From Thermoplasmatota archaeon (GTDB lineage: Archaea > Thermoplasmatota > Thermoplasmata > UBA10834), in assembly GCA_022848805.1 (NCBI GenBank), contig JAJISI010000082.1, positions 1 to 5,364 of the forward strand: a stretch of DNA of 5,364 nucleotides. Reading direction: 5' to 3'. Both the position numbers and the translations under genes were made by a program. The notes under the pieces were generated by a model, which saw nothing but the letters and a program-made list of their open reading frames with translations, had not been told where the DNA came from and did not search any database. The first letter of the stretch is position 1, and each line of letters begins with the position of its first letter. Below, one piece after another: positions 1 to 5,364 of the stretch.

Positions 1-2
1 GG

Positions 3-1454
3 GTCGTCATTGCTACGTTGTGCATCCTGATCGCCGCAGCCACTCTCAGGTTCGCCAATATCGGCTGGAGCTATTCCAACAACGGCATCGATGAGGGCGT
101 GATGATCGAGAGGGTGCTGATGGTGGATCATGGACTCGCACTCTATTCCGAGCTTCCATGCGACCAGGCACCCATGGCGTTCATCGTTGGTTCTCTGTTC
201 GGAGGGGATGTCGTGTCGCTGCGGGCGCTCACCGCAATGCTGTCGTTCGCCGCGGTCGCCTGCTGCATGGTCGTCTCGCGCCGGATAGGCGGAAACTATG
301 CCATGCTTGCGACGGGAGCGCTGCTCGCCGTGGATTTTGCCTTTGTCCGGGAGTCGAGACTGTTCTCGCTCGACGCGATGGCCACATCGTTCCTGGCGTT
401 CTCGTTGGCAGTTTTCATGTTGCACCTGGAACGGAGGAACCTGGCGGTGCTTGCACTGGCAGGAGTTCTCGCAGGGATTGCCTGCTCGATGAAACTCATC
501 GGCGGGCTCGCCCTGTTAGCCATCATCGTATTCATTCTCATAGAGGCGTTGAAGGGGAGGATGCCTCGGAAGACGGCGTTGATGGATATTGCCCTGGTCG
601 CGTCGTTAGCCGCGTTGCCACTGATCATCCTTATGGCTGTGCTTGGTGCCAACGACATGATCCAGGGGATGGTGCTCGACCAGGGCCACAGAGAGTTCGA
701 CGCGTTCTTGAAACTCTCCCTGCTCGCCTACTTCGGCTTGAACCTAGCATTCGTGTTGCCGCTCGCCTATGCGAACCGCCTGTGGAGCCGGGGCCCGAGG
801 GAGCGTCTGCTCCTGACAACCACCTTCGTCATCCTCGCGTTCATGATCGTACAGCCGCTGGTGTTCCTGCACCATGTGGTGATTGCCGGGCCCGCCCTCG
901 CTATTCTTGCCGGCGTGGTCATCGGGAAATCGATTGAAGCTAAAAAGGCGTCGGTGGAGAAGATATCCAAGGTGAGTGAATCGAAATGGGGATATGCTCG
1001 AAGGGTGGCGATTCCCGCTTTCGTCATCTCTATCGTGATATCGGGCAGCCTCTCGACATACGGTCTTGCGACCCAGGGCGAGCCCTCGCAGGTCATATGG
1101 GGCGAGGTGGTCGCCCAGCTTTCATCCGAGGGCGATTACGTGATATGTGGCGACCCGATTATCGCGGCGTACGCCGGACGCATGACCCCGCCGGAGATGG
1201 TCAACGTGGCCGAGCGACAGTACCCAGAACTCACTCTGGAGCGGCTGTGCCAGGCGGTGACGGAGTATGATGTGGCGGTGGTCGTCGTATGTTACTATCT
1301 GAACGATTTCGAGGGGTTCCCGTCGTTTCTGGAATCCCACAACTACACCTCCGTGCTACCAGAGCGAGTCATCCCTGAAGGGAGGGCGGTCCTCGACCTC
1401 TACCAGGACGGTATCGACCCGGTTATGCTGTACGTGAGGAGCGCTGACGCGTAG
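3..1454 (+). CDS. GT39/ArnT-like membrane glycosyltransferase, 5' partial
   Basis: Probable polytopic GT-C glycosyltransferase of the GT39/PMT/ArnT group. Such enzymes take a sugar from a polyprenyl- or dolichyl-phosphate carrier at the outer membrane face and add it to a protein, lipid or glycan. The frame is open to the left edge; the TTG at 18 lies inside the first hydrophobic helix and has no ribosome binding site before it, so the true start is outside the window. Numbering from 18: an Asp-Glu pair (D25, E26) sits in the first outer loop, as in the GT-C active site, followed by CDQAP at 48-52. An RESRLFSLD stretch is at 111-119. About ten further hydrophobic segments run to about residue 350. 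A hydrophilic C-terminal domain of about 125 residues follows, as in many archaeal relatives. It converges on the dolichyl-phosphate sugar synthase gene 40 bases away, which could supply its donor. The family is fairly secure; sugar and acceptor are unknown. Confidence 0.8.
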   Translation, partial: VVIATLCILIAAATLRFANIGWSYSNNGIDEGVMIERVLMVDHGLALYSELPCDQAPMAFIVGSLFGGDVVSLRALTAMLSFAAVACCMVVSRRIGGNYAMLATGALLAVDFAFVRESRLFSLDAMATSFLAFSLAVFMLHLERRNLAVLALAGVLAGIACSMKLIGGLALLAIIVFILIEALKGRMPRKTALMDIALVASLAALPLIILMAVLGANDMIQGMVLDQGHREFDAFLKLSLLAYFGLNLAFVLPLAYANRLWSRGPRERLLLTTTFVILAFMIVQPLVFLHHVVIAGPALAILAGVVIGKSIEAKKASVEKISKVSESKWGYARRVAIPAFVISIVISGSLSTYGLATQGEPSQVIWGEVVAQLSSEGDYVICGDPIIAAYAGRMTPPEMVNVAERQYPELTLERLCQAVTEYDVAVVVVCYYLNDFEGFPSFLESHNYTSVLPERVIPEGRAVLDLYQDGIDPVMLYVRSADA

Positions 1455-1494
1455 GCGGCCACACCCATATCCCTGTCTGAACCTTTCCGGTCAC

Positions 1495-2577
1495 TCAGAT
1501 GTCGTCGCTGAACGTCCAGAGGGAGTTCGCTATGAAGTTGAATATGCTGACCAGGAATATGGCGATGACCTGGGCGACGACTAGGAAGACGCTCGCTCTG
1601 TCCTCCCCGATTCCGAGGTATGGCATGAGGTCCTCGACGATAGACTTCAGGATGATGAGGTTGAGCATCAGCCCGTTCATGCTCACGAGCAGGAACTGAG
1701 AGTACTGGATGTGGATCTTTCCCTTTGACCTGAATGTCCACCACCTGTTCAATATGAAGTTGTTCGTGTCGGCCACTACGAACGCCAGCACCGCCGCCCA
1801 GAGGTAATGGGCGAAGAATACTTCGACAGCCGTCCAGAGGATGGCTAGGTTGATCACGGTGCCTATGCCGCCTATGAATGCGAATTTTATGTACCGCGCG
1901 AGCCAGGGCTTCTTATGCTCGTACAGCCGGATGCAGTGGTCGATGTACTTCAGGTAGACGGATGCGCCCAGCTTGCTCTGGCCAGCCTTCCTGTCTGCGA
2001 AGGTTATGGGCACCTCCGCGACCGAGTCGTACTTTCCCTTCACGAGTATCTCAAGTCCGATCTTGTAGCCGATGGGGTTGAGCTCCACACCATCGACGAC
2101 GGACCTCTTCAGCGCGAAGAATCCAGACATCGGATCCTTCACCTTCGTTAGTCCGCGTGCGAGAAGTGTAGCGCACTTCGAGATGATCCGTCTGTGTATG
2201 GGCCAGTTCTCGACGGCGCCCCATTTGACGTAGCGGCTACCGACGACCATCTGCGCCTCGTCCGATTCGATCTTGCCTGTCATCTCGGGTATCTTCTCCG
2301 GCGGGTGGCTCAGGTCCGCGTCCATGACCACCAGTGTGTCTCCCGTCGCGGCCTCGAATCCTTCCATGACCGCCGTGGACAGCCCGAGCTTCCCCGCTCG
2401 GTGCACGACCTTGATGTTGTGGTCCTTTCCGAGCTCCTCGGCGTAAGCACCCGTCCCGTCCGGGCTGTTGTCATCGACTATCACGATCTCGATGTCCATG
2501 CCTTTCCCCTTGCAGGCGGCCTCTATTCTGTTGACCAGCTCCTGCAGATTCGGCTTCTCGTTGTATGTTGGAATCAC
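1495..2577 (-). CDS. Dolichyl-phosphate hexose synthase (DPM1-like GT2) with C-terminal GtrA domain
   Basis: Predicted membrane-attached GT2 enzyme that moves mannose or glucose from a nucleotide sugar to dolichyl phosphate on the cytoplasmic side. Numbering from the GTG at 2577: IPTYNE at 2-7, DDNSPDGT at 35-42, the metal-binding DAD at 86-88 followed by LSHP, GSRY at 113-116, DPMSG at 148-152 and RKAGQSKLG at 196-204, all typical of DPM1-like synthases. From about 228 to the end is a GtrA-like domain of four membrane helices with NFILNRWWTF and a second NFIANSLWTF motif. GtrA domains are thought to help translocate the lipid-linked sugar. The start is uncertain. GTG 2577 overlaps the upstream stop as GTGA but cuts the first beta strand, whose residues (NATISVV) are encoded in frame just upstream. 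The only other standard start, ATG 2685, would add arginine-rich out-of-frame DedA sequence. A -1 frameshift from DedA at a G8 tract would supply the missing strand. Function is well supported; sugar identity is not. Confidence 0.88.
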   Translation of the reverse strand: MIPTYNEKPNLQELVNRIEAACKGKGMDIEIVIVDDNSPDGTGAYAEELGKDHNIKVVHRAGKLGLSTAVMEGFEAATGDTLVVMDADLSHPPEKIPEMTGKIESDEAQMVVGSRYVKWGAVENWPIHRRIISKCATLLARGLTKVKDPMSGFFALKRSVVDGVELNPIGYKIGLEILVKGKYDSVAEVPITFADRKAGQSKLGASVYLKYIDHCIRLYEHKKPWLARYIKFAFIGGIGTVINLAILWTAVEVFFAHYLWAAVLAFVVADTNNFILNRWWTFRSKGKIHIQYSQFLLVSMNGLMLNLIILKSIVEDLMPYLGIGEDRASVFLVVAQVIAIFLVSIFNFIANSLWTFSDDI

Positions 2578-3173
2578 GACTGAGATCGTGGCGTTCCCCC
2601 CCCGATTCCGATCTTTCGCTTGTATATCACTGATGCGACGATGCTGACCAATATTACGACGGCTACGGCGATTATGGCCACCCATGGCGCGATGTCCTGT
2701 CTGAGGTTGTCGTAGCTAAGCCATGCCAGCGCTACCACGACCGTCGACTTCGCCAGCGCTCCTATGATGAGATACATCGCGCATTTGCGTAGGTCCCATT
2801 TGCAGACCGCCATGAACGCTCCCGTGTACGGCACCAGCGGTGCGACCCTGTTCAGCAGAAGGAGGCGCTCGTCGCTCACTATGAGGAAGTCCGTGTATTT
2901 CCGCATGACCTTTTGGATCCTCTTGGGCATGCCGACGAACTTGACGATGGAGTAGAGTATGAAGTTGCCTCCTAGGCTGGCGATGCTTGCGACGACGATT
3001 ATCAAGACCGCCCATCCGATCGAATCGAAATGAACGCTGAATATCCAGATCATCCAGACCTCAGGGAGCGTCGGCACGCCCGTGCCGTCGATCAGGATTA
3101 TCGCAACGAGGGCGAGAATCATTCCAACATCCCCAAGGGAGGCGAAGGTGTCGATGATCTCCTCGCCTATCAT
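2574..3173 (-). CDS. DedA/VTT-family membrane protein (possible polyprenyl-phosphate flippase)
   Basis: A 199-residue integral membrane protein matching the DedA/SNARE-associated (VTT) family in length and motif order. Features are a first hydrophobic segment at about 16-30, then GVPTLPE at 32-38, resembling the family's GxPxPxE re-entrant motif; a helix at 52-67 leading into GGN and a Tyr-containing helix (68-81); the conserved Arg-Pro element as NRVAPLVPYTGAF at 108-120; and C-terminal helices at about 130-150 and 163-183. Bacterial DedA proteins such as UptA carry undecaprenyl phosphate back across the membrane; extending that to dolichyl phosphate here is inference. ATG 3173 overlaps the GT4 stop as ATGA and has a strong GGGGAGG-type ribosome binding site 8 bases upstream. 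The C-terminus (GIGGGTPRSQS) is encoded across a G8 run; in the -1 frame translation continues directly into the sugar synthase. The tail after the G-run has no family character. Confidence 0.8.
   Translation of the reverse strand: MIGEEIIDTFASLGDVGMILALVAIILIDGTGVPTLPEVWMIWIFSVHFDSIGWAVLIIVVASIASLGGNFILYSIVKFVGMPKRIQKVMRKYTDFLIVSDERLLLLNRVAPLVPYTGAFMAVCKWDLRKCAMYLIIGALAKSTVVVALAWLSYDNLRQDIAPWVAIIAVAVVILVSIVASVIYKRKIGIGGGTPRSQS
2575..2603 (-). other. G8 tract with downstream hairpin at the DedA/synthase junction (candidate -1 frameshift site)
   Basis: On the - strand eight G (2603-2596) are followed by AA. In the DedA frame this reads GGG GGG GGA, so bases 2601-2595 form G GGG GGA, which fits the X XXY YYZ slippery pattern. 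After a 4-base spacer, CACGA (2590-2586) and TCGTG (2579-2575) can pair; one more U-G pair leaves a CUCA loop. The hairpin contains the GTG and most of the overlapping DedA stop. A -1 shift reads on into NATISVVIPTYNE and the whole synthase. The stem is short, and a missed G in a homopolymer would look the same. Confidence 0.45.
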
Positions 3174-4210
3174 CGGCCCAGCCTCCCCTCTGCCAACTCT
3201 TCGTAGAGTTCCTTCAACATCCTCGCTGTAATCTTGATGTCATGCCCTTCTGCGAGCTTCATCGCCCCATCGACCATTTGCTTTCTGAATGCTTCGTCGT
3301 CTAGCAGTTTCTCAAGATTCGTTGCGAACTCGTCGTCCGTCTTGCTCTTGATGCAGTGCGTCCCGTCGACTACCCAGTCCTCGTAGACTGGAATGTCCCT
3401 TATCAGAAGGGGGCAACCGCAGCTTGCGGCTTCGAGCATCACATTGCCATAGCTCTCGGCCTTCGTGGGGAACATGAAGACGTCGGCGGCGGAGTATACG
3501 TCCACGATCCGGTCGAATGGGACATGGCCCGGGAAGAGTACGTTGTCAGGCGGCGCTGTCTGAAGTGCATCCTCAAGGAGCACCTCCGAAGCCCCTATCC
3601 AGACGAAGACGATGTCCTTTCTGTGGGCAAGCTTGGAGGCGACATTGACGAATGTGTCAACGCCCTTTCTCGGTATTCGGAGACCCACGCTGACCACAAG
3701 CTTCTGATCTCCATCTACGCCTAAACTGTTCCTGAATTCCCGACCCTTGCTCGCGTCGCGCACGAACACCTCGCGGTTGATGCCATTCGGTATCGTTCTG
3801 AACGGCCCTCGAACGCCGTCTCTCGAGAGCGATTTGGCAACGTACGGAGTCGCTCCGAGCACGACGTCTCCCATGTTGTAGAACAAGGTCGAGTATCTCC
3901 GGACGAACGGATAGAACAGGTCGCCTCCCTTGAATCCTCCCTTGATGAGTTCAGGGAGATGCCGTCCGTGGACCACTAGAGGTCTTCCGACGATCTTCCT
4001 CCTCAGCGCCCACATGAAGGAATTCGGAAGGGGGCTGTGGATGTGGAGCACATCGTAGTCCGCGCCGGGGTCGTTGAAGACTACCCGACACCCAAGCTTC
4101 TCCAACTCCTTGGCGACCATAGGAGCGTTCGTGCCCATTCCGCCTGGGTTTTTGAACGGGATCAGCTTTCTATAACTCTCTAGCTCTGTGAGCATGCAAA
4201 CGGAGACCAT
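3170..4210 (-). CDS. GT4-family (GT-B fold) glycosyltransferase
   Basis: A 346-residue soluble or membrane-associated retaining glycosyltransferase using a nucleotide-sugar donor. N-terminal acceptor domain: the glycine-rich loop GGMGTNAP at 23-30 and HIHSPLPN at 56-63. Linker: IPNGINREVF at 140-149, the usual GT4 boundary motif. C-terminal donor domain: VSVGLRIPRKG at 173-183, GHV at 228-230, and an EX7E signature formed by E252 and E260 in ESYGNVMLEA. The length is normal for the family. The ATG at 4210 is chosen because an in-frame TGA lies immediately upstream and a GGAAGG ribosome binding site is 8 bases away. It is the first gene of a three-gene operon and overlaps the DedA gene as ATGA. 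Relatives include glycolipid synthases and cell-surface glycan enzymes, so the product may be a glycolipid or lipid-linked oligosaccharide; substrate cannot be read from sequence. Confidence 0.87.
   Translation of the reverse strand: MVSVCMLTELESYRKLIPFKNPGGMGTNAPMVAKELEKLGCRVVFNDPGADYDVLHIHSPLPNSFMWALRRKIVGRPLVVHGRHLPELIKGGFKGGDLFYPFVRRYSTLFYNMGDVVLGATPYVAKSLSRDGVRGPFRTIPNGINREVFVRDASKGREFRNSLGVDGDQKLVVSVGLRIPRKGVDTFVNVASKLAHRKDIVFVWIGASEVLLEDALQTAPPDNVLFPGHVPFDRIVDVYSAADVFMFPTKAESYGNVMLEAASCGCPLLIRDIPVYEDWVVDGTHCIKSKTDDEFATNLEKLLDDEAFRKQMVDGAMKLAEGHDIKITARMLKELYEELAEGRLGR
3182..3190 (-). promoter_or_regulatory. Ribosome binding site of the DedA gene
   Basis: GAGGGGAGG lies inside the end of the GT4 coding region, 8 bases before the ATG at 3173. 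It is the strongest Shine-Dalgarno match in the window and fixes the DedA start despite the ATGA overlap. No comparable site precedes either possible start of the downstream sugar synthase. Confidence 0.75.
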
Positions 4211-4218
4211 TTCTCAGT

Positions 4219-4224
4219 CCTTCC
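4219..4224 (-). promoter_or_regulatory. Ribosome binding site of the GT4 gene
   Basis: GGAAGG lies 8 bases before the ATG at 4210. It matches the archaeal/bacterial purine-rich consensus imperfectly and, with the in-frame TGA just upstream of the ATG, supports this start. Confidence 0.55.
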
Positions 4225-4275
4225 AGACGAGCTCATGGACCAAGCCCGAGCCTTGGCCGCGATGATAGTTTCCGG

Positions 4276-4287
4276 ACATATATATGT
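4276..4287 (-). promoter_or_regulatory. Palindromic TATA-like element, candidate promoter of the GT4-DedA-synthase operon
   Basis: ACATATATATGT is a perfect 12-base palindrome and the most TATA-like sequence upstream of the operon. Its centre lies about 72 bases from the GT4 ATG. With the usual archaeal spacing of about 25 bases to the start site, transcription would begin near 4255 and give a leader of about 45 bases. No convincing BRE is seen next to it. Its symmetry means it could also be an operator. It is assigned to the - strand because no credible + strand gene lies downstream. Confidence 0.5.
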
Positions 4288-4325
4288 ACCCCAGCCCAGG
4301 GGGCGGCACCGGCGGCTCAGCCGGA

Positions 4326-4354
4326 ATGACGATTGCGACAATCCGGTCCGTCAT
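4326..4354. repeat. Imperfect inverted repeat / bulged stem-loop
   Basis: Outer arms ATGAC and GTCAT (read on the - strand) enclose inner arms GATTG and CAATC around a 3-base loop, with a one-sided 6-base bulge between the two stems. It lies upstream of the TATA-like element and about 170-200 bases past the surface-protein stop. It could be an mRNA 3' structure or a protein-binding dyad; chance is also possible. Confidence 0.25.
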
Positions 4355-4526
4355 CATCATTTTGCGAAGGCCCGGATATTAACCCCGAATTTACCATCAA
4401 TTAAAGCCTGGAGCTATAATCTTCAAATCTGGCAGGAAGCCTCCGAGAAGGGGATTCTTTACCAGTGAAGAATGAGCCGGGCGTCCTGGCACATCCACGA
4501 TGCGCGGACAGGGCCGTCGAAGACTT

Positions 4527-5267
4527 CTACGAACGAAGGCCCTCACTATGAACCTCTGGTCCGCCCTCCGGCGCCTCTTCCATGCTGGTTGGAGCCATTC
4601 CACCCTTTCGACCCTTCAGGCCGAAGAACATCACCAACGCGATGATGACCAACGCGATGAGGATCCCGAGGGCGAGGCCGTAGGATTCGATGAAGCTCTT
4701 TTCCTCGACGGTGATGGTCACGGTATCGGTATCTGTTATGCCTTCAGCATCCTTGACGGTCAGCGTCACGATGCAGGTTCCTGCGACGTCGAATGTGAAT
4801 GTCGGGCTAACACCGTATAGCTCCCACGCCTTGTCGTTGTACGTGAAATTCCACGTGTAGTTCTCAATCAGAGCATCGTCGCTCGACTTGGATCCATTGA
4901 AAGTGGCCACATCGCCGACAGTCGCATTCAGGTTCGTTCCAGCATCGGCCGTTGGAGGGCTGTTGTGATCCATAAACAGATAGGCGCGTCCTTCGCCCAA
5001 TTCGCCGTTGTCGTAATGATTTGCACCAACAACGACATCGGCGAAACCATCACCGTTTATATCTCCAGCGGACGCGACAGATTCGCCAAACTGAGCAGCG
5101 ATCTTATTGCCCTCGACGGTCCACGAATACGTTGCGGAGAGACCCAAGGCCGAACCCAGATAAAGGTATGCACAACCTTCGGCTGCTTCTCCGTGGTCGT
5201 AACCAGGCGCTCCAACGACAACATCGTTATAGCCATCGCTGTTCACATCGCCCGCGGATGCGACGGC
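4527..5267 (-). CDS. FG-GAP repeat / PKD domain surface protein with C-terminal membrane anchor, 5' truncated
   Basis: C-terminal portion of an exported, membrane-anchored surface protein. Numbering from codon 5246: the end of one FG-GAP (integrin alpha beta-propeller) repeat at 1-14, with a calcium-loop pattern DVNSDGYND beginning one residue earlier. A second repeat follows (FGESVASAG at 53-61, DINGDGFAD at 62-70, VVVGA). A PKD-like beta-sandwich spans about 97-181, starting PPTADAG and ending TVTITVEE. A transmembrane helix lies at about 189-210, then a basic stop (KGRKGG) and a short acidic tail. Four N-X-S/T sequons lie in the PKD domain (N107, N117, N129, N133). The signal peptide and earlier propeller repeats are missing. 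The GTG at 5246 is only an internal Val codon. Similarity stops at about 5267, exactly where an FG dipeptide should appear. The role is unknown; adhesion or an S-layer-like function is possible. It is on the same strand as the operon but separated by 316 bases. Confidence 0.8.
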   Translation of the reverse strand, partial: AVASAGDVNSDGYNDVVVGAPGYDHGEAAEGCAYLYLGSALGLSATYSWTVEGNKIAAQFGESVASAGDINGDGFADVVVGANHYDNGELGEGRAYLFMDHNSPPTADAGTNLNATVGDVATFNGSKSSDDALIENYTWNFTYNDKAWELYGVSPTFTFDVAGTCIVTLTVKDAEGITDTDTVTITVEEKSFIESYGLALGILIALVIIALVMFFGLKGRKGGMAPTSMEEAPEGGPEVHSEGLRS

Positions 5268-5364
5268 GTGGCGGGAGCGGGAAGGGTCGGCGCGGGACTT
5301 GGTGGGGCCATGACGGCCCTGGTTGAGAGCGATTCAAGCGGGGCGCTCCTCGACCGGCTCGCCC
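5268..5364. other. Discordant GC-rich terminal segment
   Basis: This segment is about 74 percent GC, against about 58 percent in the preceding 100 bases. None of the three - strand frames continues the FG-GAP repeat, and the propeller frame meets a TGA at 5336-5334. On the + strand one frame is open to the edge and reads as Gly/Ala-rich then acidic sequence (GAGRVGAGLGGAM, then TALVESDSSGALLDRLA). That could be part of an unrelated + strand gene, but it is too short to identify. A contig-end assembly chimera is the simplest explanation; a true rearrangement is possible. Confidence 0.45.

Larger units (their letters stand above)
4211..4526. other. Intergenic region between surface-protein and GT4 genes
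   Basis: No credible gene is seen in these 316 bases. Contents in operon direction: an AT-rich stretch at about 4374-4435, a possible imperfect stem-loop (4326-4354), a GC-rich stretch with short inverted repeats (for example CGGCT-C-AGCCG at 4313-4323), the palindromic TATA-like element, and the leader of the GT4 gene. No T-rich archaeal terminator is visible after the surface-protein stop. A + strand frame at 4235-4468 has no family character. Confidence 0.6.

Noticed and set aside
158..937. Long + strand frame inside the GT39 gene
   Set aside because: Arg/Gly/Pro-rich translation without hydrophobic segments or motifs; a shadow of the real membrane-protein frame.
1915..2583. Several + strand frames antisense to the synthase gene
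   Set aside because: No recognisable domain; the opposite frame has complete GT2 and GtrA motifs.
2578..2685. Extending the sugar synthase to the ATG at 2685
   Set aside because: Most of the added residues are Arg/Asn-rich and come from out-of-frame DedA coding sequence, with a 112-base overlap and only a weak ribosome binding site.
3356..3724. A 122-codon + strand frame antisense to the GT4 gene
   Set aside because: No family character and fully inside the GT-B donor domain coding region.
4237..4258. CCAAG/CTTGG hairpin in the presumed GT4 leader
   Set aside because: Five perfect pairs plus a wobble, straddling the predicted start of transcription; no sign of a riboswitch or attenuator.
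4235..4468. A 77-codon + strand frame in the intergenic region
   Set aside because: No convincing ribosome binding site, low-complexity basic/His-rich composition, and it crosses the presumed operon promoter.
4454..4473. ATTCTT/AAGAAT inverted repeat with an 8-base loop downstream of the surface-protein stop
   Set aside because: Only six mostly A-T pairs and no following T-run; too weak to call a terminator.
4397..4603. A 68-codon - strand frame overlapping the end of the surface-protein gene
   Set aside because: Arg/Pro-rich translation in a different frame from the PKD protein; no motif.
1..5364. CRISPR array, tRNA, rRNA, insertion sequence or phage genes
   Set aside because: No regularly spaced repeats, tRNA-like cloverleaf, rRNA core sequence, transposase or terminal inverted repeats were seen.

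Overview
The window looks like archaeal DNA, most likely from a euryarchaeon of the Thermoplasmata type. The reasons are an archaeal-style TATA element ahead of the main operon, a dolichyl-phosphate sugar synthase joined to a GtrA domain, and a surface protein made of FG-GAP repeats, a PKD domain and a C-terminal membrane anchor. The lineage is inferred from gene content, not from a marker gene.

Layout: (a) 3-1454, + strand: the 3' part of a multi-membrane GT39/ArnT-like glycosyltransferase, cut at its 5' end by the window edge. (b) 1455-1494: a 40-base convergent gap with no clear terminator. (c) 4210 down to 1495, - strand: a tight three-gene operon of a GT4 glycosyltransferase, a DedA/VTT membrane protein and a dolichyl-phosphate hexose synthase with a GtrA domain. 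The first two genes overlap by ATGA and the last two by GTGA. A G8 tract with a small hairpin behind it sits at the second junction. (d) 4211-4526: an intergenic region with a palindromic TATA-like element (4276-4287) and a possible stem-loop, but no convincing gene. (e) 5267 down to 4527, - strand: the C-terminal part of a cell-surface protein. (f) 5268-5364: a GC-rich segment that does not continue this protein and looks like an assembly or rearrangement junction.

How the genes may work together (inference): the GT2 domain would charge polyprenyl/dolichyl phosphate with a sugar in the cytoplasm. The GtrA domain would help move the lipid-linked sugar across the membrane. The GT39 enzyme would use it as donor on the outer face. 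The DedA protein would return the released lipid phosphate to the inside. The GT4 enzyme would add a sugar from a nucleotide-sugar donor to a lipid or glycan. The neighbouring surface protein carries four N-glycosylation sequons in its PKD domain and is a plausible target.

The most interesting feature is the DedA/synthase junction. The synthase frame stays conserved upstream of its only sensible start codon and runs back to the G8 tract. A -1 shift there would give one DedA-GT2-GtrA protein of about 559 residues. This may be programmed frameshifting, phase variation or a sequencing error.
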